DNA of 30,599 nucleotides. Source: an uncultured bacterium (GTDB lineage: Bacteria > Actinomycetota > Coriobacteriia > Coriobacteriales > Coriobacteriaceae). Where the stretch lies: positions 1 through 30,599 of the forward strand of contig CAJMST010000023.1 in NCBI GenBank assembly GCA_905216145.1. Reading direction: 5' to 3'. Of this stretch, positions 27,625 to 30,599 are shown one piece after another (within the stretch, counting starts at the first letter, position 1; every line of letters begins with the position of its first letter). The position numbers were made by a program, and so were the translations under genes. The notes below the pieces were generated by a model that was not told the DNA's origin, did no database searches, and was given only the letters and a program-made list of their open reading frames with translations.

Positions 27625-28485
27625 TCACAGATCGAGCCTACCCTGGGGATCGGTAAAACCGTCAGTACCCTCCTTGAGTTTCTTCTCGTCTGCCTTCACG
27701 CGACGCTCGAGCTTTTTTGTATCCTCGGCAGGCGGTAGGTTCTCGGGGACAATTCCGCGGTCGATAAGGCTGCCACGCACGCTTGTGTTGTTCTCGACGT
27801 GCTCTTGCTTGATCTGGTCCAAGCCGTACAGGTCGTGTTCCTCGGCGTTGAAGGCCGTCATCGAGTTCGTAAGGTCCTTTGCTTTGATGAGGACATCGGC
27901 TAACCTGTCCGCCAATGCCGCGCTCTTGGGTACGCCGAGCTGCTGCTTCATTTCCGCCGTGCTTCTGCCGCCGAATAACGCTTCATCGCCCTTCGACTTG
28001 ATGATCGCGAATCCTTTGGAGTCCACGCCGCGTTTGAACGCAATACCCGAGAGCTGTTTCTCTGAATCGGATAGCGAGTGGCGCGCCTGCAAGCGCTGAA
28101 TCTCTGCGAAGCGCTGCTCTATGAGCTCTTGGCGGCGCGTCTGCACGGCAAAGTATGCCTGGGCGAGCGCGATCTCTGGCTTGTTCGAATCTCCGTTCTG
28201 TGCGATTAAATAGCATGCATAGCGCGTAAGTTTGTAGTCTTTAACCGCGCGAGCGGCGACACCGGCAGTTACCATTTTCGTGGTGTCACGAAAATGGGAA
28301 TCAACTGGAGTTTTGTTTGTTTCGCACGAGACTTTTGCCCTCTTAACAACTTCGGCGAAGTTCTCCCATCGAGTGTACCCCATGGGTTCCATTAAATCGC
28401 GTGCGAGCCAATACTCAACGCCGTCTTCTACATTGGCGTAGCTATCAAGTTTGACACGCCACTTCTCGATATCACTACTGTCCAT
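27625..28485 (-). CDS. dinD: DNA damage-inducible protein D (DinD-like)
   Basis: The 286-residue protein resembles DinD, an SOS-induced protein that in E. coli inhibits RecA-mediated strand exchange. The N-terminal part (VEYWLARDLMEPMGYTRWENFAEVVKRAKVSC) is a BRO-N/phage-antirepressor-like DNA-binding domain. The central YACYLIAQNGDSNKPEIALAQAYFAVQTRRQE is the strongly conserved block. The C-terminal part, with GIVPENLPPAEDTKKLERR, also fits DinD. Length agrees with the family. ATG 28485 is chosen because GAGGAGGAG directly precedes it. The gene abuts a duplicated tRNA-Lys 3' end, and its codons are visibly less GC-rich than neighbours', both signs of acquisition by transfer. SOS control is plausible but no classical LexA box was found. 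Confidence 0.85.
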   Translation of the reverse strand: MDSSDIEKWRVKLDSYANVEDGVEYWLARDLMEPMGYTRWENFAEVVKRAKVSCETNKTPVDSHFRDTTKMVTAGVAARAVKDYKLTRYACYLIAQNGDSNKPEIALAQAYFAVQTRRQELIEQRFAEIQRLQARHSLSDSEKQLSGIAFKRGVDSKGFAIIKSKGDEALFGGRSTAEMKQQLGVPKSAALADRLADVLIKAKDLTNSMTAFNAEEHDLYGLDQIKQEHVENNTSVRGSLIDRGIVPENLPPAEDTKKLERRVKADEKKLKEGTDGFTDPQGRLDL

Positions 28486-28531
28486 ATCTCCTCCTCGCTG
28501 GTCTATTGTCTGTGCGGGCTTTGCCCGCTCT

Positions 28532-28550
28532 GTATTCAGAATTAGAATAC
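28532..28550. promoter_or_regulatory. Inverted repeat upstream of dinD
   Basis: GTATTC (28532-28537) and GAATAC (28545-28550) are separated by 7 nt, about 50 nt before the start codon. On the minus strand the left part reads as TATTCT, a possible -10. A second hairpin GCGGGC/GCCCGC (28514-28528) lies between it and the ribosome site. It may be the operator for damage control but does not match the known Gram-positive LexA consensus. Confidence 0.4.
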
Positions 28551-28646
28551 GCTGCCGTGCGGACACGAATAGGCCCCGTGCCACCTCGAGCTCACGGGGC
28601 CCATAGATATCGATTAGTTGTGTTCTGCTTTATATGGGTGTCCAGT

Positions 28647-30173
28647 TTAGTCCGTTCGATAGTGCGAACCTAAGCTTTCAGTTCGCTTGCGCATGGCTTT
28701 GACCATTTCCTGTGCTAGTCGAATCTGCGATTGCAGGCGGGCGAGGGCTGCGACTTCGCTGTCCTGGGCTTTCTGTGTGCTCAAGGTTGTTGCCTCTGTC
28801 TTCAAGCCCTCAAGCTCGTGTAGTGCCTCGGATAGGCCCGTCTCGGTGCGATTGATCATGCAATAGGTGCTCATCGTGTGCTTAAGGCCGTGTGTCAGGC
28901 GTTCGGCATCTGTTGTGGCAATGCCGTAGTGGGGGAGGTCGATATCCGCCATCAGGGCTGTCTCAGGCTCTTGCTGCGCCGCAAGGGCTGCCGATGCGCC
29001 CGCGATGCGTCCGAACACGATGCCGTTGGCGCTTGACAAGCCACCAATGCGGTCGGCGCCGTGCATGCCGCCTGTCGCCTCGCCGCAAGCGTAGAGGCTC
29101 TCAACGCCCGTGTGCGCGGTCTTATCGATCTTGATGCCGCCGTTAGCGGCGTGGGCATACATCGCAACGCGCATCTCGTCAGTCGGGGCGACGCCGTGCT
29201 CATCTTGCAGCCAGGTGGCAAAGGTCTGCACAAACTCTGGGACATCCTCGCGGGGGAAGTCGTAGTGGAGTGCCAGGCCTTCGGCACCTGCCTGATCGAT
29301 GACGAGATCGATAGCGCGGGAGGTCAAGCGTGACGTGAAGGGACCATATCCAGAGCGCTGCTCGAGCAGGTCGTCCAGCTTGTCGTCGGCAATATCTACC
29401 GGCTGGTCTACATGTACGTAGCGCCAGGTTTTCTCGTTGAAGACCAGGTTGCGCTTGGGCTCGATGAAGCCGGGCATCATCTGCATGAACTCTATATTAG
29501 TAAGCGATGCGCCGTGCGCCAGTGCGATGGCCTGCGAGGAGCTGAGCACATCAGTCGACGTAAGGCTGCGCCCGAACAGGCCGCCTGTGCCACCGGCTGC
29601 GATGATCGTGGCTTTGGTAGCAAAGGGCACGATTCGATCTTCGGTGAGGTTGTAGAGCACGGTTCCGGTGATTCTGCCGTTCGTGTCCTCAATAAGGTCG
29701 ATAAGCTCATGGCGGGGGAGCAGACGAATGCCGAGCGACTCGATCTGGGTCGTCAGAGCGTCCTCAAGGGGCTTGCGGGTGAGACCGCGCCACATGCGCG
29801 TCTTGTGGTCAAAGCAGGGGATAAACTGCTTTTGCTGAGCGCTCTCAGCGTTTTGCGGACGCTTGAGCTCAACGCCCAGGTCTTGCTCGAGCCATTCAAT
29901 TGCTTGGGGAATGCCGTGGACAAACGTCTGGACAAGCTCGGGGTCGGCGACACCGCCGCCGACGGTCTGGATGGTGTCGATGAGGTCTTGTTCGTCGTCT
30001 TCGTCGATGGGGCCAATAAGGCCGAGGCCCCAGGTGCCCGGAAAGAAGCTCGATCCGCTCATAGTCTTGCCGGCGCTTGCCACAGTGACGGTTGCATCCG
30101 TGCGTGCCGCTTCGATGGCGGCGCAAAGGCCCGCAATGCCAGATCCAATTACCAGTACATCAGTCGATTCCAT
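28647..30173 (-). CDS. FAD-dependent oxidoreductase of the fumarate reductase / L-aspartate oxidase family
   Basis: The 508-residue flavoprotein has the N-terminal dinucleotide-binding motif VLVIGSGIAGLCAAIEAAR, the covalent/FAD loop region SGSSFFPGTWG, and IIAAGGTGGLFG. The capping/catalytic region includes GGIKIDKTAHTGVESLYACGEATGGMHGADRIGGLSSANGIVFG split over neighbouring motifs. The C-terminus is helical and charged, as in NadB and fumarate reductase flavoproteins. NadB would make iminoaspartate for NAD synthesis, while a soluble fumarate-reductase-like enzyme would act in anaerobic respiration; no nadA/nadC or cytochrome gene is nearby to decide. ATG 30173 with AAAGGA is preferred to the upstream open frame. 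It is monocistronic. Confidence 0.8.
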   Translation of the reverse strand: MESTDVLVIGSGIAGLCAAIEAARTDATVTVASAGKTMSGSSFFPGTWGLGLIGPIDEDDEQDLIDTIQTVGGGVADPELVQTFVHGIPQAIEWLEQDLGVELKRPQNAESAQQKQFIPCFDHKTRMWRGLTRKPLEDALTTQIESLGIRLLPRHELIDLIEDTNGRITGTVLYNLTEDRIVPFATKATIIAAGGTGGLFGRSLTSTDVLSSSQAIALAHGASLTNIEFMQMMPGFIEPKRNLVFNEKTWRYVHVDQPVDIADDKLDDLLEQRSGYGPFTSRLTSRAIDLVIDQAGAEGLALHYDFPREDVPEFVQTFATWLQDEHGVAPTDEMRVAMYAHAANGGIKIDKTAHTGVESLYACGEATGGMHGADRIGGLSSANGIVFGRIAGASAALAAQQEPETALMADIDLPHYGIATTDAERLTHGLKHTMSTYCMINRTETGLSEALHELEGLKTEATTLSTQKAQDSEVAALARLQSQIRLAQEMVKAMRKRTESLGSHYRTD

Positions 30174-30361
30174 CGGATTCCTTTCTCGTCCGGCGCATTG
30201 TCGCACGGGTGATCGGCAATGGGGTCGCAAAGACTCGGCAAATCGGTAAAGGGCAAATATGGCAGGTGGGCGTCATGGACGCTCTGACACTCCATCTCAT
30301 CACATCTCGTATTTCGCCGCAACTGACATATCGGCATTAGCTATCCTGCGTCGGTGTAAAC

Positions 30362-30394
30362 AAAAAGAGCCGCCACCTCGAAAGGTAGCGGCTC
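30362..30394 (-). terminator. Terminator of the GGGtGRT gene
   Basis: On the minus strand GAGCCGCTACCT and AGGTGGCGGCTC form a stem with one mismatch and a TTCG loop, followed by TTTTTG. It lies 35 nt beyond the stop codon at 30429. Confidence 0.85.
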
Positions 30395-30428
30395 CAAGCT
30401 CAACTATATGAGCATCGCGCGGGCGCGA

Positions 30429-30599
30429 TTAGGCCTTGAGGGCCTCCTCGACGGCGACAGCGCAGGCGACGGTGGCACCGACCATGGGGTTGTTGCCCAT
30501 GCCGATGAGACCCATCATGTCAACGTGCGCAGGCACGGAGGAAGAACCGGCGAACTGGGCGTCGGAGTGCATACGGCCCATGGTGTCGGTCATGCCGTA
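30429..30599 (-). CDS. GGGtGRT protein, C-terminal fragment (cut by window edge)
   Basis: Only the last 56 residues are in the window; the gene continues beyond 30599. The fragment reads from YGMTDTMGRMHSDAQFAGSS to NNPMVGATVACAVAVEEAL. I recognise it as the very conserved C-terminus of the GGGtGRT protein family, common in anaerobic Firmicutes and related gut bacteria. Its function is not established. It is on the minus strand, followed by a strong terminator and then, after 256 nt from its stop, by the flavoprotein gene on the same strand. Confidence 0.8.
   Translation of the reverse strand, partial: YGMTDTMGRMHSDAQFAGSSSVPAHVDMMGLIGMGNNPMVGATVACAVAVEEALKA

Noticed and set aside
28647..30173. 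Firm naming of the flavoprotein as NadB
   Set aside because: The motifs are shared by aspartate oxidases and fumarate reductase flavoproteins, and no nadA, nadC or respiratory partner lies beside it.

Overview
The window looks like a chromosomal segment of a high-GC Coriobacteriia gut actinobacterium, most likely Collinsella or a close relative. This is judged from protein character and gene content (ATP-type PEP carboxykinase, Rho with a huge Ala/Lys/Arg-rich N-terminus, CarD-like regulator, VanZ, a GGGtGRT-family protein) and from GC-rich coding; no database search was run. Most of it is ordinary housekeeping sequence without phage, CRISPR or recognisable transposase genes. The unusual material is in the intergenic DNA.

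Layout. 1-2000: a copy of a GTCCCC-box repeat, then pckA with a palindrome-rich upstream region. 2000-4900: a stand-alone B3/B4-domain protein behind a structured leader, a MarR regulator, a DegV lipid-binding protein and a small MGMT-fold DNA-binding protein. 4900-5240: no gene, but three consecutive hairpins. 5238-7657 (minus): trpS and a WecA/TagO-type polyprenyl-phosphate sugar-1-phosphate transferase. 7658-8182: a divergent intergenic region with a probable minus-strand small RNA. 8183-9869: a PflX-like radical SAM protein, tRNA-Ala(CGC) and a tail-anchored coiled-coil protein. 9954-15583: pncB, proB, a minus-strand prolyl-aminopeptidase-like hydrolase, and proA. 15654-16846 (minus): an HD-domain hydrolase and a CarD-like regulator. 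17189-19042: argS. 19121-19830: a gene-free, repeat-rich stretch. 19832-24575: rho, an unknown membrane-anchored protein and a VanZ protein. 24690-26901 (minus): a ROK fructokinase and a class I/II aminotransferase. 27066-27360: tRNA-His and two identical tRNA-Lys(CUU). 27361-28640: a duplicated tRNA-Lys 3' end and a dinD-like gene, probably the scar of an integrated element. 28647-30173 (minus): a fumarate-reductase/aspartate-oxidase-type flavoprotein. 30429-30599 (minus): the C-terminal end of a GGGtGRT protein.

How parts fit together. proB and proA give the first two steps of proline synthesis, and the gene lying inverted between them looks like an enzyme that frees proline from peptides. 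pncB salvages nicotinate; the flavoprotein could serve de novo NAD synthesis if it is NadB, but this is not proven. trpS, argS and four tRNAs serve translation. The MarR/DegV pair suggests fatty-acid-linked control.

Most notable observation: six near-identical copies of a 33-nt hairpin (12-bp arms, a GGGGACAGGCACC box in the centre, present in both orientations). Every copy sits 15-30 nt after a stop codon and is followed by a T-run, so it looks like a dispersed repeat serving as a ready-made, often bidirectional, transcription terminator. Other intergenic repeat families here also carry a GGGGAC/GTCCCC box. This resembles palindromes associated with RAYT (REP-associated tyrosine) transposases, but no such transposase lies in the window.
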